Below are positions 14,840 through 23,389 of a stretch of 64,000 bases of DNA, one piece after another. The position numbers and the translations under genes were made by a program. The notes beneath the pieces were generated by a model. That model searched no databases, was not told the origin of the DNA, and was given only the letters and a program-made list of their open reading frames with translations. The DNA is from Chersky-840 sp035532735 (lineage in GTDB: Bacteria; Actinomycetota; Acidimicrobiia; Acidimicrobiales; UBA8190). The DNA is taken from assembly GCA_035532735.1 (NCBI GenBank), contig DATKQM010000062.1, positions 52,552 to 116,551 of the forward strand. The letters are read 5' to 3'. The first letter of the stretch is position 1. Every line of letters starts with the position of its first letter.

Positions 14840-17800
14840 CTACCGGAAGTCACGCGACCCCTGGACCACAGGGTCGGGCCCGAGGTCGAGGGGGACGATC
14901 TTCTCGGCCACGACACCCACCACCCCGTCCACCCGCTCGATGCGGCCCCTGACCAGGAGGGCCGGTGCACCTCTGGCCACGGCCCGCCACCGCTCCCATG
15001 CGCCGGGGGAGCAGATGACATTGACCATGCCGGTCTCGTCCTCGAGATTGAGGAAGACGGTGCCCTTGGCGCTCTCGGGGCGCTGACGATGCGTGACCAC
15101 ACCGCCCACGAGCACCTTGCCGTCGGTCTCCGCACCCGTCAACCGGCCGGCGGGAATCACCCCCATGGTGTCGAGGCGGGGCCGGGCGAGCTCCACCGCG
15201 GTCATCCCGACGGTGAGGCCGGTGGCCCACATGTCGGCCTCCACCTCCTCGAGCGCGCTGAGGTCGGGAAGCGGAGGGGCCCGTTCGCCCGACACGAGCC
15301 CCGGCAGTCGCTCCGCCGTGCCCTGGGCGAGGGCGCCGGCCGCCCACAGCGTCTCTCGCCTTCCGTGCATCTCCGCCGCGCCGTCACGCGGGGCCAGCCC
15401 CTCGAGAGCTCCGGCGGTGGCGAGGGCCTCGAGCTCGCGACGACCCGTCCCGGTCCGACGCACCAGGTCCTCCACCGACGCGTAGGGACCGCTCGCGCCG
15501 ATGCGGTTCGCCACGGCCTCTCCGATCCCTCGCACCGAGGTGAGCCCCAACCGCACGGCGGGTTGATGATCTGCCCTGTTGAGACCCTGCCCGTCAAGAT
15601 CGTGCCCGTCGAGTCCCCATTCCAAGGTGGCTCCCACCCCTGAGACATCGACATGGGGGCGTTGCACCGTCACGCCGTGGCGTCGGGCATCGGCCACCAA
15701 CGACTGCGGCGACCAGAATCCCATGGGCTGCGCGTTGAGCAGTCCGGCGCAGAACGCGGCTGGGTAGTGCAATTTGAGCCACGCGCTCGAGTACACGAGG
15801 TACGCGAACGACACGGCGTGGCTCTCGGGAAAGCCGAAGTTGGCGAAGGCAGCCAACTTGTCCACGATCTCCTTGGCTACCGCACCGGTGATGCCCCGCT
15901 CGGCCATGCCGGCGAAGAGCCGCTCCGACAGCCGGGCCATGCGCGCTCCGGAGCGCTTGGCGCTCATGGCCTGGCGGAGCTCGTCGGCCTCGGCGGGGGT
16001 GAATCCCGCCGCGTCGATGGCGATGTGCATGAGCTGTTCCTGGAACAGCGGCACCCCGAGGGTCTTCTCGAGCGCCCGTTTGAGCAGCGGGTGCGGGGGG
16101 TCGGGAGCTTCGAGGCCCTGGCGCCGGCGGATGTAGGGGTGTACCGACCCCCCCTGGATGGGACCGGGCCGGATGATCGCCACCTCGATCACGAGATCGG
16201 CGAAGCAGCGGGGCCGGATGCGGGGAAGCGTGGCCATCTGGGCCCGGCTCTCCACCTGGAACACGCCCACGGTGTCGGCCCGGCACAACATGTCGTAGAC
16301 GGCGTCCTCCTGGTCGATGAGGGCCAGGTCGACCTCTTCGTCGTGCGCGGCGCGGATCAGGTCGACGGTGAGGTGGACGGCTTCGAGCATGCCCAGCCCG
16401 AGTAGGTCGAACTTGACGAGCCCGGCCGTGGCGCAGTCGTCTTTGTCCCATTGCAGGGCGCTGCGTCCGGGATGGCGCGCCCACTCCACCGGGCACACTT
16501 CGATGACGGGCCGGTCACAGAGCACCATCCCTCCCGAATGCAGACCGAGATGGCGGGGGAAGTCCAAGATGTCGCGCGCCAGCTGACCCACCAGTGGTGG
16601 CAACGGACCACCGCGGTCGAGGGGCTCACCGCGGTCGACGGCCTTGGCCCAGGCGTCGACCTCCTCGGGGCTGTGGCCCAATGCCTTGCCTACGTCGCGG
16701 ATGGCCGAGCGGGCGCGGTAGGTGATGACGTTGGCGACCTGCGCCGCGCAGTGCCGGCCGTAGCGGTCGTAGACGTACGCGATGACCTCCTCGCGTCGGC
16801 CCGACTCGATGTCGACGTCGATGTCAGGCGGTCCGTCGCGCTCGGGAGAGAGGAACCGCTCGAACAACAACCCCAGGGCCACGGGGTCGGCGCGGGTGAT
16901 GCCGAGCGCGAAGCAGACCGCGGAGTTGGCGGCCGAGCCCCGGCCCTGGCAGTAGATGTCCTGGCGCCGGCAGAACTCCACGATGTCCCACACGATGAGG
17001 AAGTACCCGGCGTAGCCGAGCGCCCCGATCACCTCGAGCTCGTGGTCGATCTGGGCCCACGCCCCGGGCACCCGCTCCCTCGTGGCGGGGCCGTAGCGGT
17101 CGAGGGCGCCCCGCCCCACCACCTCCACCAACCAACTGTGCTCGTGGTGTCCGGCCGGGACCGCGCAGTCAGGCAGCCCCGGGGCCACCAGGTGGAGGTC
17201 GAAGGCGCACGCCCGGCCGATCTCCGCAGCTCCGGCCACCGCGCCGGGCCAGCGGGCGAAGCGGCGTTCTTGCTCGGCCCCCGAGCGCAGATGGGCGGTG
17301 GCCGCGGAGGGGAGCCAGCCGTCGAGCTCGGCCAGCGGTTGCCGGGCCCGCACCGCGGCCAGGGTGGTGGCGAGGGGCCGTCGGGCCGGGGTGGCGTAGT
17401 GGACGTTGTTGGTGGCCACCATGTCCACGCCCCGGGTGACCGCCAGTCGGGCGAGGGCGTCGTTGCGCGCCGTGTCGAGCGGGTCACCGTGGTCCCACAG
17501 CTCAACGGCTACGTCTCCGGCGCCGAAGGCCTCGATGAGCCGGTCGAGCTCACGGGCCGCCCCGGCCGGGCCGGTGGTGGTGAGCGCGGTGGGGACCGCC
17601 CCCTTGCGACACCCCGTCAGGACGACCCAGTGCCCGCCCCGGCCCGGACCGCGGTGCTGGCGGGCCAGGTCCTCGAGGGTGCAGGTGGGTCGGCCCTTCT
17701 CCCCACCGGCAAGGTGGGCCTCGGTGATGGCCCGGCTCAGGCGGGCGTACCCCTCGGGGTCGCGGGCCAGGACCACCAGGTGCGTGCCGAGGGGATCGGG

Positions 17801-18055
17801 GGCGCCGGTGCGTCCCGGCGATCGTCCACTGTCGATCAGCGTCAGCTCGGCTCCGAACACCGACGCCATCCCGAGGGCGCGCGCCGTCTCAGCGAAGCGG
17901 ACCACCCCGTACAGGCCGTCGTGGTCGGTGAGGGCCAGCGCCTCGAGGCCGAGCCGGGCCGCCTCGGCCACGAGCTCCTCGGGGTGTGACGCCCCGTCGA
18001 GGAAGCTGAAGTTGGAATGGCAGTGGAGCTCCGCGTAGGGGGCGGTCACAGACAC
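14840..18055 (-). CDS. dnaE2: Error-prone DNA polymerase III alpha subunit DnaE2 (ImuC)
   Basis: Translesion polymerase of the SOS mutasome, about 1071 aa. An N-terminal PHP domain (ELHCHSNFSFLDG, LTDHDGLYG) is followed by the C-family polymerase core with the catalytic aspartates in PDIDVDIESGRREE and KFDLLGLGML. Next come the FANFGFPESHAVSFAYL helix-hairpin region and a C-terminal OB fold (GTVFLNLEDETGMVNVI). It lacks the long tau- and beta-binding C-terminus of replicative DnaE1. The GTG at 18055 starts 4 bases after the imuB stop; an upstream GTG at 18100 would overlap imuB. It is the last gene of the imuA-imuB-dnaE2 operon. Confidence 0.95.
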   Translation of the reverse strand: MSVTAPYAELHCHSNFSFLDGASHPEELVAEAARLGLEALALTDHDGLYGVVRFAETARALGMASVFGAELTLIDSGRSPGRTGAPDPLGTHLVVLARDPEGYARLSRAITEAHLAGGEKGRPTCTLEDLARQHRGPGRGGHWVVLTGCRKGAVPTALTTTGPAGAARELDRLIEAFGAGDVAVELWDHGDPLDTARNDALARLAVTRGVDMVATNNVHYATPARRPLATTLAAVRARQPLAELDGWLPSAATAHLRSGAEQERRFARWPGAVAGAAEIGRACAFDLHLVAPGLPDCAVPAGHHEHSWLVEVVGRGALDRYGPATRERVPGAWAQIDHELEVIGALGYAGYFLIVWDIVEFCRRQDIYCQGRGSAANSAVCFALGITRADPVALGLLFERFLSPERDGPPDIDVDIESGRREEVIAYVYDRYGRHCAAQVANVITYRARSAIRDVGKALGHSPEEVDAWAKAVDRGEPLDRGGPLPPLVGQLARDILDFPRHLGLHSGGMVLCDRPVIEVCPVEWARHPGRSALQWDKDDCATAGLVKFDLLGLGMLEAVHLTVDLIRAAHDEEVDLALIDQEDAVYDMLCRADTVGVFQVESRAQMATLPRIRPRCFADLVIEVAIIRPGPIQGGSVHPYIRRRQGLEAPDPPHPLLKRALEKTLGVPLFQEQLMHIAIDAAGFTPAEADELRQAMSAKRSGARMARLSERLFAGMAERGITGAVAKEIVDKLAAFANFGFPESHAVSFAYLVYSSAWLKLHYPAAFCAGLLNAQPMGFWSPQSLVADARRHGVTVQRPHVDVSGVGATLEWGLDGHDLDGQGLNRADHQPAVRLGLTSVRGIGEAVANRIGASGPYASVEDLVRRTGTGRRELEALATAGALEGLAPRDGAAEMHGRRETLWAAGALAQGTAERLPGLVSGERAPPLPDLSALEEVEADMWATGLTVGMTAVELARPRLDTMGVIPAGRLTGAETDGKVLVGGVVTHRQRPESAKGTVFLNLEDETGMVNVICSPGAWERWRAVARGAPALLVRGRIERVDGVVGVVAEKIVPLDLGPDPVVQGSRDFR

Positions 18056-18059
18056 CGCC

Positions 18060-19208
18060 TCAGTCGTAGGTCGCTTCCAGCCACCAGCCCCCCCGCTCAC
18101 GCGTGAGGAGGTGGGTGGTGGTGGTGGTGACGACCTGCATGCGGGCCTGGCGGCGACGGCCTCGGACCGACCACCACCGCTCGTCGCTCGGCCACGGCCC
18201 CGCCCATCCCGTGACCAAGGCCCACGGGCCTCGCGCCACCGACAGTCGGCCGGGGACGGTGCTGAGGATGCCGCCTCCGCTCACACCCACGGACCGGCCG
18301 GCGGCGTCGGTGAGCTGGGTGGGCAGGGGTCGACCGAAGACGACGGTCGGGGCCGGTGGGGGGACCTGTCCCGGCCACGGCCCCCCGAGGGTGGTGTCGT
18401 GACCGGGACTGTCGTGACCGGGATTGGGCCCGGTCCACGGGACGAACCGGGCCCGTTGTGCCGGCCCCCGGCCCCCCTGGAGCCGGCCCCTGACCACGGC
18501 CTCGGGGCCGAGCAGCTCCTGGACACCCGCCACGGCCCGGACCGCCCGGGCATCGGAGTCGGCCGAGTCCCCCCAGAATCCCGCCTGGCGCGTCACCACC
18601 GCGGGGGCCGGTCCGGAGTTGCCGGGGGGGAAGCCGGCTCGGGGGAAGAAGAGCCGGAAGCCGGGCAGCTCCCCCTCGGTCCCCCGGGCCACCCGCTGGC
18701 ACAGGGCACCTTCCGCGCCGAAACGGGCCAGCACCGCCGGCCCCGGCAGCGCCGCGAACCCACCCAGGGTGCGCACCCCCAACCGGACGAGCAGGTCGGC
18801 GAGCTCGGGCCGGTCGAGGATGGCGACGGGCCAGGGGTCGAGGAAGGAGGGGGTCTCGCCCGGAGGGACGATCACCGGCCTGTCGCCGTTCAGCGCGGCG
18901 CGGGCGGCCAGGACGGCGGCGAACAAGCCGTCGGCCACCCCCACGCCGGCTGGCTGGCGGGCCGGCCCCAGCCCGGTTGGCCCCACGCCGGCCACTGCCT
19001 CGACGGCCATGTCGGCCAGGACCTCGTCTCCTCCGAAGTACCGGGACGGGCCCCGGGTAGGGACCGCACACACCCCCAGACGCACGGGGTCGACGCGGGT
19101 GGCGAAGGCCTCCAGGGCCGCCACCACGGCGTCGAACGCCCGCGCCTCGCGCCCGAGCTCACCTTCCTCAAGGATGCCGGGACACCAGATCGCGACCAGC
19201 CGCTGCAC
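18060..19208 (-). CDS. imuB: ImuB (Y-family polymerase-like mutasome scaffold), shortened
   Basis: Catalytically dead Y-family homologue that bridges the beta clamp and DnaE2. The GTG at 19208 has a strong GGAGGGAGAAG site. Conserved features are VQRLVAIWCP, REARAFDAVVAALEAF, TRGPSRYFGGDEVLA, GVADGLFAAVLAAR, LGVRTLGGFAALP, a clamp-binding-like QAGFWG, and the C-terminal WAGPWPSDERWW...WWLEATYD. At 382 aa it is well below the usual 500 or more. The palm stretch between WCP and REARAF (about 45 residues in relatives) and most of the little-finger domain before QAGFWG are missing, so only the scaffold parts remain. It overlaps imuA by 41 bases. Confidence 0.9.
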   Translation of the reverse strand: MQRLVAIWCPGILEEGELGREARAFDAVVAALEAFATRVDPVRLGVCAVPTRGPSRYFGGDEVLADMAVEAVAGVGPTGLGPARQPAGVGVADGLFAAVLAARAALNGDRPVIVPPGETPSFLDPWPVAILDRPELADLLVRLGVRTLGGFAALPGPAVLARFGAEGALCQRVARGTEGELPGFRLFFPRAGFPPGNSGPAPAVVTRQAGFWGDSADSDARAVRAVAGVQELLGPEAVVRGRLQGGRGPAQRARFVPWTGPNPGHDSPGHDTTLGGPWPGQVPPPAPTVVFGRPLPTQLTDAAGRSVGVSGGGILSTVPGRLSVARGPWALVTGWAGPWPSDERWWSVRGRRRQARMQVVTTTTTHLLTRERGGWWLEATYD

Positions 19209-19959
19209 CTTCTCCCTCCGCCTCTCTCTTGCTTCTTTCGCCAGTCGTGGGGTCCGCCACCACCTGCCCCGAGGGACCGGGGAGCCACAGGCCGACCCGC
19301 ACCGGCCGGGCCGCGGCCCGTCGCCCGGAGGAAAGAACCTCCAGGTGACGGCCCTGGAGGTGGCCGTGGCCGGCTTCGACCCCCTGCCACACCCCGGCCC
19401 CCACGGTGAGCTGGACATCCCCGCCTTCGGGCCAGGTCCGCGACCCCAGCACCACGAGCACACCCCGGCGCTCGCGGGCCCGGGCCGCCAGTCGACGGGC
19501 CAGGACCCGGCGCACGGGCCCGGGCGGTCGGAGGAGCACCACGTCCATGCCGTCGAAGAGAGTGGCTGCGGCCTGCGCCCACAGGGGACCGGGTCGGGGG
19601 ACGAGTACGAGATGTCCGAGGTCCACCCCGAGCTCGGCACAAGCCACCATCCCGGGGTCGGCCAAGCCCACGGCCGCGCACCACGAGGCCCTCGAGGCGG
19701 CGGCGAGGAGCGCGAAGCCGAGTGTGGTGCCACCTCCGGCGTCACCGATGTCGATGGTCACGACGCCACCTCGCTGCAAGCCTCTTTGGGGGAAGAGGGG
19801 AGCCAGCGCAAGAAGCACAGGCAGGAGCTGGTCCCGGCTCGACGAGGTGGGCCGGGCCCGGGCGGCCAGCGTGGTGCTGATGTGGCCCACCCCGATCCGA
19901 CGTTTTCCCTGCTGTGGCGCTATGAACGGGGCCGGTTGCCCGGAGCTGGAGGGGCCCAT
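19168..19959 (-). CDS. imuA: ImuA-type RecA/SulA-like mutasome accessory protein
   Basis: A 263-aa RecA-fold protein, first gene of the SOS mutasome operon. Segments typical of actinobacterial ImuA (Rv3395c-like) are SWCAAVGLADPGMVACAELG, HLVLVPRPGP, a VVLLRPPGPVRR strand and RRLAARARERRGVLVVLG. The P-loop position reads GDAGGGTT with no Lys, so nucleotide binding is doubtful, which is common in this family. The ATG at 19959 sits 12 bases from the SOS box. The TAGTGT element 6 bases before it predicts a leaderless transcript. Confidence 0.85.
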   Translation of the reverse strand: MGPSSSGQPAPFIAPQQGKRRIGVGHISTTLAARARPTSSSRDQLLPVLLALAPLFPQRGLQRGGVVTIDIGDAGGGTTLGFALLAAASRASWCAAVGLADPGMVACAELGVDLGHLVLVPRPGPLWAQAAATLFDGMDVVLLRPPGPVRRVLARRLAARARERRGVLVVLGSRTWPEGGDVQLTVGAGVWQGVEAGHGHLQGRHLEVLSSGRRAAARPVRVGLWLPGPSGQVVADPTTGERSKREAEGEGAAAGRDLVSRHP

Positions 19960-19971
19960 GATCGGACACTA

Positions 19972-19987
19972 TCGAACATATGTTCGA
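19972..19987. promoter_or_regulatory. SOS (LexA) box of imuA-imuB-dnaE2
   Basis: TCGAACATATGTTCGA is a perfect 16-bp palindrome matching the actinobacterial LexA consensus TCGAAC-N4-GTTCGA. On the minus strand it abuts the TAGTGT -10 element (19971-19966), so bound LexA would block the mutasome promoter directly. Confidence 0.92.
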
Positions 19988-20022
19988 TTCACCACCGGGA
20001 ATTCCGGCCCTGTCCAGAGACC

Positions 20023-21639
20023 TCAGAAACCTCCGAGACCGAGGTCCGGCCCCCCTTCAGGAGCCGGGGTCGGCATCGGCGCGGGTGTCCGAGTCGGCAC
20101 TGTTGTCGGCGCCAGGGCGGCCGATCGCCACGGCTCGGTGGCGAACCACGGCGTGAGTCGGACCCATCCCATGCGGTTGCGCTCGTCGACCACGAGGGCC
20201 ATCCCTGTCTCCCCGCGCGCCACGACGTCGACCGGCAACCGGCGCCGCATAACCGTGGAGGTCGTCACCGTCGGCACCGACTCGGCCCGCTGGGCCCGGG
20301 GTCCGAGCATCAATCGCGACAACACCGCCCCGGTGCCCCGGGGGCTCGCCACCGGGGCGGACACCGACCGCGTGACCAGCTCCTCCTCGCCGGCGAGGGC
20401 CGAGAGCGCCTCGAGGGTGCGGACGTCGCCGATCCCCGGCAGCACCACCGTGGTCCCGAACAACGACAGGAATCCGTCGGCAGCCTGGCCCCACCGACCC
20501 CGGGCCTGGGAGAGGTCCTGGAGACACGCCAAGGTAAGAAGTCCCTGGCCAGCCCCCTCGCTGACCATCCCGGGGAGGTCGGGGACCGGGGCGATGTTGG
20601 CCACTTCGTCGAGGGCCAGGACCACCGGGGGGAGTCGGTCCTCCGGGCCCGCCCCGGCCGCACCGGAGGTGGCGGACCGGGCATAGGCAGCGGAACGGAT
20701 GTCGGTGAGCAGCCCCACCACCAACGGCGCGGCCACGGCCTGATGCCGGCCCGTGGCGCAGATATACAGCGTGGCCGAGGAGTCACAGAACGCCCCGGCG
20801 TCGAAGTCCGGTGCCACCGTGCTCTCGAGGGCGGCCTCGCTTCGATAGGCGGCCAGGACCCCCGAGGCGGTCGACCAGATCCCGCTCTGCTCGCGGGGAT
20901 CGGTCGCCGCGATCCCGGCCAAGAGGTCCCCAGGGCGCGTAGCCCGGTTGCGGTCGAGGATCCCGAGGGCGCTCCCCGCGTTGCGCCGGTCCACCCACGA
21001 CAGCACGGTGGTGAGGTCCGCCCCATCGAGCGCAGCGGCGTGCAATGTGGGGGCCAGCAGCGCCTCGGCCCGCTCGTTCCAATGGTCACCGATTCCTGGC
21101 GCACCGCCGTCGCGCCCGATGGAGGGTCGGGCTGCGCCCACGAGGCTCCGGGCCACGAGGAGCGCGTCATCCCACGTCCGACAGCTCTCCACCGGCGACC
21201 AGTGGATGCGCTGTACATGTGCAGGAGCCTCCACGGTGCCACTCGGGTCGTAGAGCAGGCACGGTCCGACCGTGGCGCGCGCCAATCCGGTGGCCCGCAG
21301 CACGTCGGGTTTTGTCGACGTCGACACGACCGCGCCCGGTGCACCGAGGACGGTAGGCACCACGATCGACGACGTCTTGCCCGATCGCGGCGGTCCGAGC
21401 ACGAGCACGGCCTGTTCGGTCCCCGCCCACGCCGGCCCCATCGATCCCGCTCCCAGGTACACGCCGGCGTGTGCAGCACCGACAGTGGCGCGAATCGTGG
21501 TCAACGCACCGCTCTCGCGCCGAAATCCGTCGTCATCGTGCCTGGAACGCCATGTGCCTGCAGGCGTGACACGGTCACGCTCCGATGTGGAAAAAAAAGC
21601 TTCGCGTCGCGAAACGTTGGCATCCGAATTCGTATTCAC
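20023..21639 (-). CDS. VirD4/TraD-type conjugation coupling ATPase (solitary)
   Basis: A P-loop ATPase of the type IV coupling-protein/TraG-VirD4 superfamily, up to 538 aa. Walker A is GPPRSGKTS (residues 82-90) preceded by the family's PAWAGTEQAVLVLG strand. The nucleotide-associated STSTKPDVLRAT and YDPSG follow, then the family motif WSTASGVLAAYRSEAAL, Walker B VVLALDEVANIAPVPDLP and sensor LQDLSQARGRWG. No N-terminal membrane helices are seen, unlike classical VirD4, so it may work as a soluble motor. No relaxase or other T4SS gene is in the window. The N-terminal 45 residues are A/T-richer; TTG at 21504 is an alternative start. Confidence 0.82.
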   Translation of the reverse strand: MNTNSDANVSRREAFFSTSERDRVTPAGTWRSRHDDDGFRRESGALTTIRATVGAAHAGVYLGAGSMGPAWAGTEQAVLVLGPPRSGKTSSIVVPTVLGAPGAVVSTSTKPDVLRATGLARATVGPCLLYDPSGTVEAPAHVQRIHWSPVESCRTWDDALLVARSLVGAARPSIGRDGGAPGIGDHWNERAEALLAPTLHAAALDGADLTTVLSWVDRRNAGSALGILDRNRATRPGDLLAGIAATDPREQSGIWSTASGVLAAYRSEAALESTVAPDFDAGAFCDSSATLYICATGRHQAVAAPLVVGLLTDIRSAAYARSATSGAAGAGPEDRLPPVVLALDEVANIAPVPDLPGMVSEGAGQGLLTLACLQDLSQARGRWGQAADGFLSLFGTTVVLPGIGDVRTLEALSALAGEEELVTRSVSAPVASPRGTGAVLSRLMLGPRAQRAESVPTVTTSTVMRRRLPVDVVARGETGMALVVDERNRMGWVRLTPWFATEPWRSAALAPTTVPTRTPAPMPTPAPEGGPDLGLGGF

Positions 21640-21646
21640 GACGCAT

Positions 21647-21898
21647 TCACACCATCTCGGGACGAAACGTCGGCACGCCGTCTCGCACCCGCAACGTGCC
21701 GGGAATTCCGAGCAGTGAGTACGGATCAGTGGTGTCGAGCACGCCGCGACGGGTTTCCACGTGCAAGTTTCTCAGTGCCACGATCCGCCCGATATGCGGG
21801 CCCAGCGTGACCGTCACTTCGAGACGCAACTCACCGTCGTCACCGACCTCGGCTTCGACGACGATGACGTCGTAGGTGTCGTCAGGAAGCGGCGGCAT
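21647..21898 (-). CDS. Small hypothetical protein upstream of the coupling ATPase
   Basis: An 83-aa acidic protein (MPPLPDDTYDVIVVEAEVGD...) with alternating beta-like segments. I do not recognise a family. AAGGA lies 9 bases before the ATG at 21898. It ends 7 bases before the GTG of the coupling-ATPase gene on the same strand, so the two probably form a unit. The pattern of a small acidic beta protein beside a TraD-like ATPase hints at a shared role, but this is inference. Confidence 0.6.
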   Translation of the reverse strand: MPPLPDDTYDVIVVEAEVGDDGELRLEVTVTLGPHIGRIVALRNLHVETRRGVLDTTDPYSLLGIPGTLRVRDGVPTFRPEMV

Positions 21899-22146
21899 GG
21901 TCAAAAATCCTTGCAAACACGGCCTTTCCCGTCCATAGGCAATCAGTAGCCATCACATCTCTCGCGTCGGTGATGTCTGTTGTCGCGCCGCACACACGCC
22001 CGGCGACGCGTTGTTTTCTTGCCGTGGACCTTGCACATGACCTCGCGCGTCTGCGCGCTCCGCGTGGCGCGCTCTCACGCAAATGCTTGCTTTTGCCGCG
22101 AAAACCTTCTTTGATTGTTGAGATTGCATTTCCCGGAGGAGGTGCG

Positions 22147-22731
22147 GTGAATAAGTCGGGACTGATCGACGCGGTCAGCAAGACGACGTCGTTGGCGAAA
22201 CGCGATGCCGAAGATGCGGTCAACGCGCTCGTCCACGTGGTCTCGAAAGAGGTTCGTTCGGGACGACGTGTGGTGGTTGCAGGCTTTGGCAGCTTCAATC
22301 CCACGCACCGTGGTGCTCGTAAGGGACGTAATCCACGCACAGGAGCACCGGTCAGCATCTCGGCGTCCCGCGGAGTCCGCTTCGCGGCCAGCGGAATGCT
22401 CAAGGACGTCCTCAACGGCAAGGCGGCTCCTCCGGCACTGAAGGTGTCCACGGGGCCGGCGAAGAAGTCGTCCAAGGCGACGGCGAAGAAGGCCACGACC
22501 AAGACAACGAAGAGAGTCGCCACCAAGGCCACCAAGAACTCGACCAAGAAGGCGGTCAAGAGCACCGCTGGACGGGCATCGAAAAAGGTCGTCGGGCGCG
22601 CCCCGGTCAGAAAGACGACGCGCGCCCCGGCGAGGAAAGCAGCAAAGCAATCGGCCAGAAAGGCCGCCGGACGAGCTCCGGCGAGGAAAGCAATAAAGCG
22701 ATCGGCCAAGAAGGCCGTTAGGAGGGCGTAA
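22147..22731 (+). CDS. HU-family nucleoid protein with long basic tail (HupB-like)
   Basis: DNA-compacting protein of 194 aa. Residues 1-92 are an HU fold (VNKSGLIDAVSKTTSLAKRDAE..., beta-arm region GFGSFNPTHRGARKGRNPRTG, FAASGMLKDVLNG). The remaining 100 residues are a Lys/Arg/Ala tail with KKAT, RKAA and APARKA units like mycobacterial HupB. The start is GTG 22147 after GGAGGA. The 3' end carries the GGAGGG site for the next gene, which begins 3 bases after its stop, so the two are co-translated. Confidence 0.92.
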   Translation: MNKSGLIDAVSKTTSLAKRDAEDAVNALVHVVSKEVRSGRRVVVAGFGSFNPTHRGARKGRNPRTGAPVSISASRGVRFAASGMLKDVLNGKAAPPALKVSTGPAKKSSKATAKKATTKTTKRVATKATKNSTKKAVKSTAGRASKKVVGRAPVRKTTRAPARKAAKQSARKAAGRAPARKAIKRSAKKAVRRA

Positions 22732-22734
22732 AGC

Positions 22735-23256
22735 ATGGCAGTCAAGCGGGCAAGAAAGACCGCAAAGCGGGCTCCGGCACGGAAAGCCGCCAAGCGCACA
22801 ACGGCACGCAAGGCCGTAAAGCGCACGACGGCTCGGAAGACCGCCAAGCGGGCTCCAGCACGGAAGGCCGCCAAGCGGACCACCAAGAAGCGGGCGACCG
22901 CCAAGAAGGCCACCAAGCGGGCTCCGGCTCGCAAGGCGACCAAGAAGCGGGCACCGGCACGAAAGGCTGCGAAGAAGAGGGCCCCGGCTCGCAAAGCTGC
23001 CAAGAAGCGCGCTCCGGCTCGCAAGGCCGCCAAGCGGACCACCAAGAAGCGGGCGACCGCCAAGAAGGCCACCAAGCGGGCTCCGGCTCGCAAGGCGACC
23101 AAGAAGCGGGCACCGGCACGAAAGGCTGCGAAGAAGAGGGCCCCGGCTCGCAAAGCAGTCAAGCGTCGGGCCAAGAAGGCGCCTGCGTCTCCCAAGCGGG
23201 CTACGGCTCGTCGGGTCACGCGTCGGGCCCCGGCTCGTCGGCGGACCGCCAAGTAG
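22735..23256 (+). CDS. Histone H1-like Lys/Arg/Ala repeat protein
   Basis: A 173-aa polycationic protein made almost entirely of KRAPARKA, KRTTARKA, KKRATAKKA and KKRAPARKA units, without a folded domain. It resembles the tail of the preceding HU protein and histone H1-like bacterial proteins. It probably binds DNA, or RNA, non-specifically by charge. The ATG at 22735 uses GGAGGG inside the HU gene. The gene contains an exact 134-bp internal duplication. It ends before a run of hairpins culminating in a strong terminator. Confidence 0.85.
   Translation: MAVKRARKTAKRAPARKAAKRTTARKAVKRTTARKTAKRAPARKAAKRTTKKRATAKKATKRAPARKATKKRAPARKAAKKRAPARKAAKKRAPARKAAKRTTKKRATAKKATKRAPARKATKKRAPARKAAKKRAPARKAVKRRAKKAPASPKRATARRVTRRAPARRRTAK
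22864..23156 (+). repeat. Exact 134-bp direct duplication inside the H1-like gene
   Basis: Bases 22864-22997 and 23023-23156 are identical over 134 bp, offset by 159 bp (53 codons, in frame). Identity at synonymous sites in a region of many similar codons points to recent duplication or gene conversion. Confidence 0.9.
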
Positions 23257-23338
23257 ACGAACACCGTCCGGCCGGGTTCACCCGGCGGTCGGATCGGTCC
23301 CTGCGGGCTTCGGCCCGACTCAGGGGCGAGACATTGCC

Positions 23339-23368
23339 AGAAGAGGGGCCCTCGCGGGCCCCTCTTCT
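23339..23368. terminator. Strong bidirectional terminator hairpin
   Basis: A 13-bp perfect stem (AGAAGAGGGGCCC / GGGCCCCTCTTCT) with loop TCGC lies between the convergent H1-like and fbiD/cofC genes. A smaller TTCG-loop hairpin precedes it near 23303-23316. Confidence 0.8.
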
Positions 23369-23389
23369 GCGTCATCTGTCAGGGACGTG

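Noticed and set aside
16451..17989. Long plus-strand frame opposite dnaE2
   Set aside because: Shadow of the polymerase gene; no recognisable protein.
20023..21639. Integrative conjugative element suspected from the coupling ATPase
   Set aside because: No relaxase, integrase, other T4SS gene or attachment-site repeat is visible; the tRNA-Gln gene is 9 kb away and has no partial copy that I can find.
21882..23375. A 497-codon minus-strand open frame rich in Ala/Phe/Leu/Arg
   Set aside because: It is the antisense shadow of the HU and H1-like repeat genes; the plus strand has ribosome-binding sites and an HU domain.
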